A DNA stretch of 64,000 nt, taken from assembly GCF_051233475.1 (NCBI RefSeq), contig NZ_JBKFGH010000038.1, positions 1-64,000 of the forward strand, given 5' to 3'. Shown piece by piece: positions 25,463 to 33,031 of this stretch. This DNA comes from Bacillus_BU sp051233475 (GTDB lineage: Bacteria; Bacillota; Bacilli; Bacillales; Cytobacillaceae). Within the stretch, counting starts at the first letter, position 1. Every line of letters begins with the position of its first letter. A model generated the notes under the pieces. It did not search any database and had not been told where the DNA came from. It saw only the letters and a program-made list of their open reading frames with translations. The position numbers were made by a program, and so were the translations under genes.

Positions 25463-27379
25463 ATGCTTGCTGAAATAAAATCTTTAAAGGAACCCGTCCA
25501 AATTGAAGCATCGTTTTTTGAAAGAGTAAAACCCCATCTTGAATTAGTCGCCGCTTTATTTAGTGGATTGTTAATCTTTATCGGATGGCTGCTCACAAAA
25601 TATGAGTGGCATACTGCATCGATTATGATCTATTTAGCAGCATATATTATTGGCGGTTTTTCTAAAGCAAAAGAGGGTATTGAAGATACGATTGCTAATA
25701 AAGAATTAAATGTTGAAATGTTAATGATTCTTGCCGCAATTGGTTCTGCGATTATCGGTTACTGGACTGAAGGAGCAATTTTAATCTTTATTTTTGCTTT
25801 AAGTGGGGCTTTAGAAACATATACGATGAATAAAAGTCATAAGGAAATCTCAGCGTTAATGGATTTGCAACCCGAAGAGGCTGTGCTGGTTCAAAACGGG
25901 ATCGAGAAAAAAGTATCGGTTGCTGAACTGAGCGTTGGCGACGTGATATTAATTAAACCAGGTGAAAGAGTGCCTTCAGACGGAAAAATTATCGAAGGCC
26001 AAACGAATTTAGATGAAGCAGCTATTACAGGGGAATCAATGCCTGTAAGTAAGACATTGAATGATGAAGTTTTTGCAGGTACAGTAAATCTTCGTGGCAC
26101 TATTTTAGTAGAGATGACAAAACCGAACAGCGAAACGTTATTTAATAAAATTATTACTCTTGTGCAAACGGCACAGAGTGAGAAATCCCCTTCACAGCAA
26201 TTTATCGAGCAATTTGAAGGTCGGTATGTAAAATCGGTTCTGATTATCGTTGGGCTAATGCTGTTTATTCCTCATTTTGCACTTGGCTGGAGCTGGACAG
26301 AAACGTTTTATCGGGCAATGATTTTACTTGTGGTTGCCTCTCCATGTGCACTTGTTGCATCGATCATGCCTGCTACATTAGCGGCTATTTCCAATGGAGC
26401 AAGACATGGAATATTGTTCAAGGGTGGCGTACATCTTGAAAATTTAGGCAATTTACAGGCAATCGCTTTAGATAAAACAGGGACGTTAACAAAGGGGAAA
26501 CCTGAGGTAAGCGACGTGATTGTACGGGACGATTTAACAGAGGAAGAACTGTTACAATATGTGGCATCAATTGAAAATTATTCGAATCATCCACTTGCTA
26601 CTGCAATCGTCCGTTTTGCTACTCCAAAAATTAAAGAATTAATCAAGCCTGAAAATATGGAGGATATTGCCGGGTTTGGTGTTCAGGCTACGTTCAATGG
26701 TAGTCATTGGAAAGTGGGTAAGGCAAACTTTGTTGGACGAGATGAGGCAGAACAGTTTCAAAATGGAATTGCGCTTAAGCTTGAGGAGCAAGGAAAAACG
26801 GTTGTTTTTGCAAGAGATGATAAAGGAATTGCCGGAGTGTTAACGTTAAAGGACAGCGTCCGCGAAGATACGAGCAGAGCAATCCAATTGTTGAAGAACG
26901 AAGGTGTTCATACGGTCATGCTGACTGGTGACAGCCAAAAAACGGCTGCTGCTATTGCCGCCGAGAGCGGAATTGACACCTTTATTGCTGAATGTCTTCC
27001 AGAAACAAAGGTGGAAGAGATGAAGAAGCTTAAGGAAGGGTACACCACAGTCGCGATGGTCGGAGACGGAATCAATGATGCGCCTGCCCTTGCAACGGCA
27101 ACGGTGGGAATTGCGATGGGAGAAGGAACAGATGTAGCTCTCGAAACTGCGGATGTTGTCCTAATGAAAAATGATTTGCCAAAAATCGCTGAAGCGGTAA
27201 AGCTATCGAAAAAAATGAACCGGATTATCAAACAAAACGTTGTAATTTCTATCACAGTCATCATGATCTTGATTGCTTCAAACTTTCTACAGTTCCTTGC
27301 CTTACCTATTGGAGTTCTCGGTCATGAGGGAAGTACAATACTTGTAATCTTAAATGGCTTGCGCTTATTACGATCATAA
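25463..27379 (+). CDS. Heavy-metal P1B-type ATPase, ZosA/CadA-like
   Basis: A metal-transporting ATPase of about 638 residues, close in length to B. subtilis ZosA. The membrane metal site is SPCALVAS, the actuator loop is ITGESMPVSK, the phosphorylation site is DKTGTLTKG, and the hinge is MVGDGINDAPAL; the HP locus lies in NYSNHPLATAI. There is no N-terminal CxxC metal-binding domain. Zn, Cd or Co are plausible substrates. The ATG at 25463 lies 8 bases after ATAGGAGG; an upstream in-frame ATG at 25418 would place the site inside the gene. A Fur-family box lies about 210 bases upstream. Confidence 0.9.
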   Translation: MLAEIKSLKEPVQIEASFFERVKPHLELVAALFSGLLIFIGWLLTKYEWHTASIMIYLAAYIIGGFSKAKEGIEDTIANKELNVEMLMILAAIGSAIIGYWTEGAILIFIFALSGALETYTMNKSHKEISALMDLQPEEAVLVQNGIEKKVSVAELSVGDVILIKPGERVPSDGKIIEGQTNLDEAAITGESMPVSKTLNDEVFAGTVNLRGTILVEMTKPNSETLFNKIITLVQTAQSEKSPSQQFIEQFEGRYVKSVLIIVGLMLFIPHFALGWSWTETFYRAMILLVVASPCALVASIMPATLAAISNGARHGILFKGGVHLENLGNLQAIALDKTGTLTKGKPEVSDVIVRDDLTEEELLQYVASIENYSNHPLATAIVRFATPKIKELIKPENMEDIAGFGVQATFNGSHWKVGKANFVGRDEAEQFQNGIALKLEEQGKTVVFARDDKGIAGVLTLKDSVREDTSRAIQLLKNEGVHTVMLTGDSQKTAAAIAAESGIDTFIAECLPETKVEEMKKLKEGYTTVAMVGDGINDAPALATATVGIAMGEGTDVALETADVVLMKNDLPKIAEAVKLSKKMNRIIKQNVVISITVIMILIASNFLQFLALPIGVLGHEGSTILVILNGLRLLRS

Positions 27380-27384
27380 ATAGT

Positions 27385-27416
27385 AAAACGACAGCAGAAG
27401 TGCTGTCGTTTTATTA
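27385..27416 (+). terminator. P-type ATPase terminator
   Basis: AACGACAGCA-GAAG-TGCTGTCGTT followed by TTATTATT. Confidence 0.85.
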
Positions 27417-27485
27417 TTATCTAGGATATATTAAGCTTTTATTTTGACCTAGCCATTCAAAAAGGTTCTTATTGCTGTATGTTTA

Positions 27486-27692
27486 TCATCCACCGAAAAA
27501 TAAATCAATTATATTGGAGCCAGTTGAGGTTTTTTTATTATAGAATTCAGAATATCCACAGTTCTTGCAGTAAACGACTGTAAAAGTGTTGTGCTGAAGA
27601 TCAAACACTTTAGATAACCCTGTCCCTGTCATGGCGACATCTTTCGTTCCGGTTTCCCTGCAACCACATTTAATACAACCTTTTTCACTCAT
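27486..27692 (-). CDS. Zinc-ribbon protein, 68 aa
   Basis: Encodes GCIKCGCRETGTKDVAMTGT then FTVVYCKNCGYSEFYNK, a two-CxxC zinc ribbon, and ends NIIDLFFGG. It resembles the small nucleic-acid-binding Zn-ribbon proteins common in Bacillales, which have no defined role. Its purine-rich site (AAGGGAGTG) lies a few bases before the ATG at 27692. The gene stands alone and points at the ATPase terminator. Confidence 0.75.
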   Translation of the reverse strand: MSEKGCIKCGCRETGTKDVAMTGTGLSKVFDLQHNTFTVVYCKNCGYSEFYNKKTSTGSNIIDLFFGG

Positions 27693-27757
27693 CTTTACAC
27701 TCCCTTTATAAAAGCTTTCCTTTTATTATCTACGAAATGTACGGTAAAAAGTTTCTA

Positions 27758-28012
27758 TTAAATGGAATTTTCTTTGTCTATATTAAAAACGTCCTCTCGG
27801 CGTGCTCTATTCACTGCGATCAGACTTAAAATTCCATAATATAACCCCTCGTTCATTTCACATTCTGGATCTTCCAATATATCATTAATTAGCATGTATC
27901 GCTCCAGAATTTCCATATATATTGTCTTTGCCTGGTCATTAGAAGCTTTAAGCATAGATTTATGGCATTCCTCAATTTGCTTCTTTATTCTTTGGTTTAA
28001 TATTTTTTCCAT
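27758..28012 (-). CDS. Small helical hypothetical protein, 84 aa
   Basis: Begins MEKILNQRIKKQIEECHKSM and continues as helices (AKTIYMEILERYMLINDILE, then YYGILSLIAVNRARRE). GAGGTG lies 7 bases before the ATG at 28012. Codons further upstream are open but read as a His/Thr-rich stretch from the divergent promoter region and are not credible. It is divergent from the AbrB-like/ABC1 kinase pair, sharing a 144-bp intergenic region. No family recognised. Confidence 0.6.
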   Translation of the reverse strand: MEKILNQRIKKQIEECHKSMLKASNDQAKTIYMEILERYMLINDILEDPECEMNEGLYYGILSLIAVNRARREDVFNIDKENSI

Positions 28013-28156
28013 CGCGAACACCTCATCTCTAGTATCGGTTTTTATAGAAAAATTAAACCAAGTTCCCTGTTCACGATATCGCCATGTGTACATTGTGTGA
28101 ATTGTATGGTGGGTATGAAATGTATGATTTATCCTACGTGTAGGAGGCGATTGAAA

Positions 28157-28429
28157 ATGATGAATCATGGTAAAATTTTTGGAACAACTAGTGTTGGAGA
28201 AAGAGGACAAGTTGTTATTCCTGCAGAAGCTCGGGAAGAACTCGGTATTCAGCCTGGCGAAAAATTTGTGGTTTTTGGTGATGCAAGGAAGGGTACAGTC
28301 ATTTTAGTAAAATCTGAAATCATGAATAAGTTTGCGAATTTCTTTTTCAATAAATCAAAACGTTTTGAAAAAATAGCCCAAGAGATTTTTGATAAAACGG
28401 AAGACAAAACGGATGAAGATGAAGAGTAA
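28157..28429 (+). CDS. AbrB/SpoVT-family transcriptional regulator
   Basis: A protein of about 90 residues. The N-terminal swapped-hairpin DNA-binding domain reads GTTSVGERGQVVIPAEAREE, then LGIQPGEKFVVFG. The C-terminal part is charged and helical (FFFNKSKRFEKIAQEIF) with an acidic tail. AGGAGG lies 9 bases before the ATG at 28157. An inverted repeat TCCTAC-GT-GTAGGA (28132-28145) overlaps that site. It is directly upstream of the ABC1 kinase gene (28 bases), so they probably form an operon and this protein may control it. Confidence 0.82.
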   Translation: MMNHGKIFGTTSVGERGQVVIPAEAREELGIQPGEKFVVFGDARKGTVILVKSEIMNKFANFFFNKSKRFEKIAQEIFDKTEDKTDEDEE

Positions 28430-28457
28430 TGAGCAATAGTGGAAAAGGAGAACCGTT

Positions 28458-30140
28458 ATGCGTGAAATCGCTCGCTTAATTCGCAACAAGAGATTTCGCA
28501 AAACGAGCCTAATGTTTTTTGGGTTTATGGCCCAGTTTTGGTGGCTTGGGAAAATAAAGAAATTCATGTCTCAAGAAAAGATCGATAGAAAATATCATGA
28601 AGTTTATCTCTCTCAAGCTAAAAAGTTTACATCCATGGCACTGGAGATGGGTGGCCTCATTATTAAACTTGGCCAATTTGTCAGCTCACGGGTTGATATT
28701 TTACCAAAAGAATATACCGATACATTATCTGAACTTCAGGATTCCGTATCCCCGGAGAAAACAGATGCGATCATTAATAGAATAGAAGAAGAACGCTCAC
28801 AAGTAATCGGCGATATTTTTGCTACCTTTGAACAAACTCCAGTTGCAGCGGCTTCATTAGGGCAAGTACATAAAGCGACATTGCCAGATGGAAAGACGGT
28901 TGCGGTTAAAGTGATGAGACCGGGAATCGAAGCGATCGTTACTCTCGATTTAGCAACATTAAGAGTTTTGATTGCTTTTGCACGGAGATTTACAAAGGTT
29001 GGTAAGTTTGTTGATTTAAAGGACGTTTACGAGGAATTTGAAGAAGTCATCACTCAAGAGCTTGATTATCAAAAGGAAGCCAGTCATATTGAAAGGTTTC
29101 GGGATAACTTCAAAGACTTTCCGGGAGTTACTGTTCCAGAAGTAGTTTGGGACTACTCATCTAGCAAAATGCTTGTTATGGAATTTATAGATGGGGTTAA
29201 AATAAATGAAATCGAAAAGCTGGATGAGGCCGGAATTAACAAAAGTAAATTAGCGAAACTGCTGTATCTTTCTTATTTGCAGCAACTGCTGGAAGATGGA
29301 TTTTTCCATGCAGATCCCCATCCGGGTAATATATTAATAAAAAAGGATGGAACGATTGCTTATATCGATTTTGGAATGGTAGGAACCATCTCGAATTCGA
29401 TGAAAGAAAATATGTTCCGCCTCGCAATGGCGGTTTACCTTAAGGACTCAACCGGGCTTGTGGAAGCGCTTGATGGGCTAGGCTTTTTACGAACGCAGGC
29501 AGACAAAGCCGCTTTGGGGAAAAATGTTAAAGTCATTCTTGAAAACTTTTCTGGTGATGGGTTTGATTTAAGACAATTAAACAATGAAGATTTTCTTGAA
29601 GAACTGCGCGATTTTCTCTATCAACAGCCGTTTCAAATCCCGTCAAGAACCACCTTTTTGGGCAAAGCCATTATCACCGTTTTTAGCATTTGCATGGGAT
29701 TAGATAGAAAATTTGATTTTATTGCCATGGCTAAGCCGTATGTTGAAGATATGATGAAAAGCGAATCCAGCAATGTCGGCAAGGATACGATCATTGATCA
29801 GGTGAAGGAAACATTTTTGAAAGTAGTTCCAGCTTCTAAAAAGATTTTCACCGTAATAGACCAACTTGAATCCGGTGAACTTAGAATAAGACCGTCTGTG
29901 GCATTTGAAAATAAAATCATGAGTCAGCAGGATGCGAATAATAAAAAATTGATCTTTGCTATATTTGGTACAGGGCTCTTGCTTGCGGGAACCCAACTGC
30001 TTAGCTACCATTTTCATGTGGGAGTAAGCTTCATGGTAGTTGGCTCTGTTATAACGCTAGCTCAAGCGATGAGAAAATCACATACGAAAAGAAGAAGACC
30101 GCCAAGAGGACATGGATTCATGAAATCTGCAAAGAGATAG
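28458..30140 (+). CDS. ABC1/UbiB/AarF-family atypical kinase
   Basis: A 560-residue protein kinase-like membrane protein. The family KxGQ motif is LIIKLGQFVSSR, the nucleotide loop is AAASLGQVHKA, the lysine is in AVKVMRPG, the catalytic loop is FFHADPHPGNIL and the metal motif is YIDFGMVG. Two hydrophobic segments at the C-terminus (about 505-545) anchor it. UbiB homologues support isoprenoid quinone (here menaquinone) biology; direct evidence for this clade in Firmicutes is slight. AAAAGGAGA lies 6 bases before the ATG. Confidence 0.9.
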   Translation: MREIARLIRNKRFRKTSLMFFGFMAQFWWLGKIKKFMSQEKIDRKYHEVYLSQAKKFTSMALEMGGLIIKLGQFVSSRVDILPKEYTDTLSELQDSVSPEKTDAIINRIEEERSQVIGDIFATFEQTPVAAASLGQVHKATLPDGKTVAVKVMRPGIEAIVTLDLATLRVLIAFARRFTKVGKFVDLKDVYEEFEEVITQELDYQKEASHIERFRDNFKDFPGVTVPEVVWDYSSSKMLVMEFIDGVKINEIEKLDEAGINKSKLAKLLYLSYLQQLLEDGFFHADPHPGNILIKKDGTIAYIDFGMVGTISNSMKENMFRLAMAVYLKDSTGLVEALDGLGFLRTQADKAALGKNVKVILENFSGDGFDLRQLNNEDFLEELRDFLYQQPFQIPSRTTFLGKAIITVFSICMGLDRKFDFIAMAKPYVEDMMKSESSNVGKDTIIDQVKETFLKVVPASKKIFTVIDQLESGELRIRPSVAFENKIMSQQDANNKKLIFAIFGTGLLLAGTQLLSYHFHVGVSFMVVGSVITLAQAMRKSHTKRRRPPRGHGFMKSAKR

Positions 30141-30151
30141 GTTCTTCTTTA

Positions 30152-30183
30152 AGACTGTCGAGGAAACTCGGCAGTTTTGTTTT
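30152..30183 (+). terminator. ABC1 kinase terminator
   Basis: ACTGTCGAG-GAAA-CTCGGCAGT with one mismatch, followed by TTTGTTTTT. Confidence 0.8.
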
Positions 30184-30244
30184 TGGCTTCATAAAAAAAC
30201 GATATGTTAATTTTCCAGTTTTTGTTAAGTTATTGATAAAATCA

Positions 30245-30342
30245 AATTTTTACAGATATATCGTTCATTTTTCTTGATATATTGAATTTTTTACAGATAA
30301 ATCCCGATTTTTCTTGATATATTGTTATTTTTACAGATAAAC
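30245..30342. repeat. 41-bp tandem repeats, locus 2
   Basis: TTTTTACAGATA with ACAG at 30252, 30293 and 30333, alternating with TTTTTCTTGATATATT, the same family as 18960-19062. The following 30343-30640 is an AT-rich stretch (leader of the next gene) in which I see no further feature beyond candidate promoter hexamers. Confidence 0.8.
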
Positions 30343-30679
30343 TTCAGAAGCATACCAAAAATGGCCGGATAACTGAATTTTCACCGATACTAAAGTACCG
30401 TCTACAATGAGTTAATACCCATTCTTATCTTAAATGAAATAATCTAATTTTTCTTGCTAATTAGTGATTTAAGTAACTGTGCCAATTTGTTATAGATATT
30501 AGGATAATAATATAAGCTAAATTTTTTACTATAAATAAAATGTTTAGCTTTCGTTGTTACATTTTACTAACAAAATAGACAAAAAATAGAAATATTTTTG
30601 TCACTTCAATGACTTAATTGGGGGTTTTATTCGTTAAGATTTGTTACAAAGTTACTCTTTAAGCTGGGGGGTTAAGAGA

Positions 30680-31126
30680 GTGGCAGAGCCGGTTTATCTT
30701 CAAGAAAAAAGGATTCAAACGGGTTATCATCATCTAAACGAAAAAAGACTAAATGAAGGTAAAATTACAAATCAGCAAAGAAGGCAGTTGCAGCATGAAA
30801 TAAAGATTTATATGGAGAAATATGCAAAAAGATTGGGAAAAGGTTCTGATTTTACAAAGGTTACCATTTGGGATGACATGTTAATTCTTCGTTGTAAAGG
30901 TTTTTTGACAGAGCCTGAAAAGTTTATCGCTTCCTGTGCAAAAGGCGGGAACCTTATCAAGGAATCACGAATGCAAATTGCAAAACAATTTGCGATTGAC
31001 AGCGTTAAATATTTTGAAGAAAAGTTTGCGGCTAATTGTATTCATCAAACATTCGACGTTGAATCGGAACAGGATTTTTGGATTCATGTTATGGTGTTTG
31101 ACCAGCAGTTGATCGAGCTAAAATAA
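30680..31126 (+). CDS. DUF2294/MpsC-like protein
   Basis: A protein of about 148 residues. A basic N-terminal extension is followed by a DUF2294-type domain: YMEKYAKRLGKGSDFTKVTI, ILRCKGFLTEPEKFIA and FDVESEQDFWIHVMVFD. DUF2294 is the MpsC component named in a sodium-translocating membrane-potential system; its role elsewhere is unclear, and it often accompanies redox enzyme genes. The GTG at 30680 lies 8 bases after GGGGGG; a TTG at 30641 is less likely. It precedes the AOR module but is separated from it by a strong terminator. Confidence 0.65.
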   Translation: MAEPVYLQEKRIQTGYHHLNEKRLNEGKITNQQRRQLQHEIKIYMEKYAKRLGKGSDFTKVTIWDDMLILRCKGFLTEPEKFIASCAKGGNLIKESRMQIAKQFAIDSVKYFEEKFAANCIHQTFDVESEQDFWIHVMVFDQQLIELK

Positions 31127-31166
31127 ATATTTTGGTAGTTTAAGGAGACACCCTAACGGTAGCTCT

Positions 31167-31240
31167 AAAAAAGACCAATGGTTAATGAAAATGGACAAAG
31201 TTTAATGTCCGTTTGAATACCATTGGTCTTTTTGTTTTTA
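31167..31240 (+). terminator. Long-loop intrinsic terminator
   Basis: AAAAAGACCAATGGT pairs with ACCATTGGTCTTTTT across about 37 bases, which contain a small hairpin (GGACA/TGTCC). A T-rich tail follows. Confidence 0.8.
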
Positions 31241-31267
31241 TAAAAAATCAATAGGGAGGATGTCTTG

Positions 31268-31423
31268 GTGAATAGCGTAAAAGTTGGGAAAACGAAAAAC
31301 TATTTTAGAATATTAAATGATCGTGTAAATAAGGATGAAAGGTGGGATGAAAATGAGAATAAGATTTCTCATTGCGTTGACGATGTTGGTTTTTTTTGCG
31401 GCCTCCACATATTGGGCATATGA
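31268..31423 (+). CDS. Possible leader ORF overlapping the cytochrome gene, 51 aa
   Basis: A GTG at 31268 lies 7 bases after an excellent AGGGAGGA. The frame encodes NSVKVGKTKNYFRILNDRV, then a charged stretch, and runs 77 bases into the cytochrome b gene in another frame before stopping. It could be a small leader peptide coupling translation to the cytochrome gene, or a shortened gene. No family recognised. Confidence 0.35.
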   Translation: MNSVKVGKTKNYFRILNDRVNKDERWDENENKISHCVDDVGFFCGLHILGI

Positions 31424-32288
31424 GTCTTCTCAATTATATGTTTTTCGTGCTACAGTAGCGGGTTCATTAAAGTATGATTTATTGTTTGACACGGTAATGC
31501 CGCTGATCTCGGTTGCTGCTCTATTGGGTATATTTCTAGGTTCATTAAACTATTACAAAGATAAATTGGCAATTATCGAAGGAAAAGTTGAACGACATGA
31601 TGAGTGGATGTTTATCCAGCATTGGTCAACGGCATTGGGGACAGTGGTCTTAATAATAACCGGGTTTCTATTAGGGACTTTATTTATCCCAAGAACGATT
31701 CAAACCACTGAAATAATTGGCTTTGCTTTAAATATGCATTATATCGGAATATTATTTTTCTTCTTTGGGATTAGCTACTATGTCACCAAAAGTATGTTTA
31801 CAGGTGAACTTAAGCACATGATGCCAAAGCGTGGCGATCTAAGGGATATGCTAGGACACTATAAAGCTATGTTTTTTGGAGGAGACGCCCCAAAAGAAGA
31901 GAAGTTTTTGGCTGCTGAACGGGTTGTCTTTCCAATGTGGATAGTTGGAGTTGGGGGAATTACGATTACGGGAATCGTGAAAACAATCGCTCATATTTGG
32001 TCACTGCCGGGCTCGGTAATGGGAATTATGACATTCCTTCATGGAGTATTCGCACTCTATATGTTGTTTATGTTAATCGCTCATGTTATGGCAGGATCAT
32101 TATTACCAGCTTCGTGGCCTTTGTTTCGTTCGATGCTAACCGGAAAAGTATCAGAAAAATATGTGAAAAGTCAACATCAAAAATGGTATGAGGAAATACA
32201 GGCACAGAAGGTTGAAGCAACTAATGATGAATCACCTCAAGTGGACAAAATTCATGCGGATCAAGACAAGCATGTTTTAAATGGGTGA
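31347..32288 (+). CDS. Cytochrome b-type membrane subunit (FdnI/YdhU-like)
   Basis: A membrane protein of about 313 residues with an N-terminal helix, a second near residues 45-65, and a four-helix block between about 90 and 270. Histidines lie in likely heme-ligand positions (IQHWSTALGTVVL, NMHYIGILFF, FLHGVFALYM and IAHVMAGS). It would pass electrons between the exported Fe-S subunit downstream and the menaquinone pool. AAGGTGG lies 3-9 bases before ATGs at 31347 and 31353. Its stop overlaps the open frame of the Fe-S gene, indicating one operon. Confidence 0.8.
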   Translation: MKMRIRFLIALTMLVFFAASTYWAYESSQLYVFRATVAGSLKYDLLFDTVMPLISVAALLGIFLGSLNYYKDKLAIIEGKVERHDEWMFIQHWSTALGTVVLIITGFLLGTLFIPRTIQTTEIIGFALNMHYIGILFFFFGISYYVTKSMFTGELKHMMPKRGDLRDMLGHYKAMFFGGDAPKEEKFLAAERVVFPMWIVGVGGITITGIVKTIAHIWSLPGSVMGIMTFLHGVFALYMLFMLIAHVMAGSLLPASWPLFRSMLTGKVSEKYVKSQHQKWYEEIQAQKVEATNDESPQVDKIHADQDKHVLNG

Positions 32289-32328
32289 TAACACAATTAG
32301 CGGAGGAAATAAAAAGGGGAGCGATAAG

Positions 32329-33003
32329 ATGAGTAAAAAAGAATTTTCTCGCCGTGATTTTTTAAAAATAGGAAGTTCGACTTTAGCTGCATTAGGAGTA
32401 GGAACAATAGTTGGCGGATGGTTTGACCTTGGTGATGGCGTCATCGCCCTTGCTGCCTCAGAGGGATATTTGGTGGTTGATACAAAAAAGTGTGCCGGCT
32501 GTATGACCTGCATGATGGCCTGTTCTCTTGCGCATGAGGGAAGATCAAACCCGTCTTTATCTCGAATCCAAATTACCCAAAACAATTTTGCAAACTACCC
32601 AGAGGATATTTCCATCAATCAATGTCGTCAATGCCCTACCGCACCATGTGTCGAAGTATGCCCGACTAAAGCTAATCACTACGATCCGGACAATGCGAAT
32701 GTCAGGCTGATTGATCCGAAGAAGTGCATCGGTTGTCAGCAGTGTATCCAAGCTTGCCCCTATACACCAAGCCGGGTAATCTGGAATTTTGAAGATCAAC
32801 ATGCACAAAAATGCGATCTATGTGTTAATACTCCACATTGGAAGGAAGAAGGGGGACCAAATGGTAAGCAGGCATGTATCTCCGTCTGTCCAATGCAGGC
32901 GATTAAGTTTACGAACGAAATCCCTATCCAAACAGGAAACAAGGGGTATGATGTAAACCTTCGAACGAAAGAGTGGGCAAGACTCGGAATTATTTCGGAA
33001 TAA
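32329..33003 (+). CDS. Tat-exported 4x[4Fe-4S] ferredoxin-like subunit
   Basis: A protein of about 224 residues. The N-terminus has a twin-arginine signal (KEFSRRDFLKIGSSTLAALG). Four cysteine groups follow: KKCAGCMTCMMAC, CRQCPTAPCVEVC, KKCIGCQQCIQAC, and KCDLC plus ACISVCP, the pattern of DmsB/HybA/YdhY-type electron-transfer subunits carrying four [4Fe-4S] clusters. AAAGGGGAGCG lies a few bases before the ATG at 32329; an earlier ATG at 32281 overlaps the cytochrome stop. It links the AOR catalytic subunit to the cytochrome b. Confidence 0.9.
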   Translation: MSKKEFSRRDFLKIGSSTLAALGVGTIVGGWFDLGDGVIALAASEGYLVVDTKKCAGCMTCMMACSLAHEGRSNPSLSRIQITQNNFANYPEDISINQCRQCPTAPCVEVCPTKANHYDPDNANVRLIDPKKCIGCQQCIQACPYTPSRVIWNFEDQHAQKCDLCVNTPHWKEEGGPNGKQACISVCPMQAIKFTNEIPIQTGNKGYDVNLRTKEWARLGIISE

Positions 33004-33031
33004 CAACAAATGAAATGGGGGTAGTAAAACA

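Noticed and set aside
28097..28156. Extended N-terminus of the AbrB-like protein and His-rich N-terminus of the 27758 protein
   Set aside because: Both stretches are readings of the shared divergent promoter region; good ribosome binding sites sit at the shorter starts.
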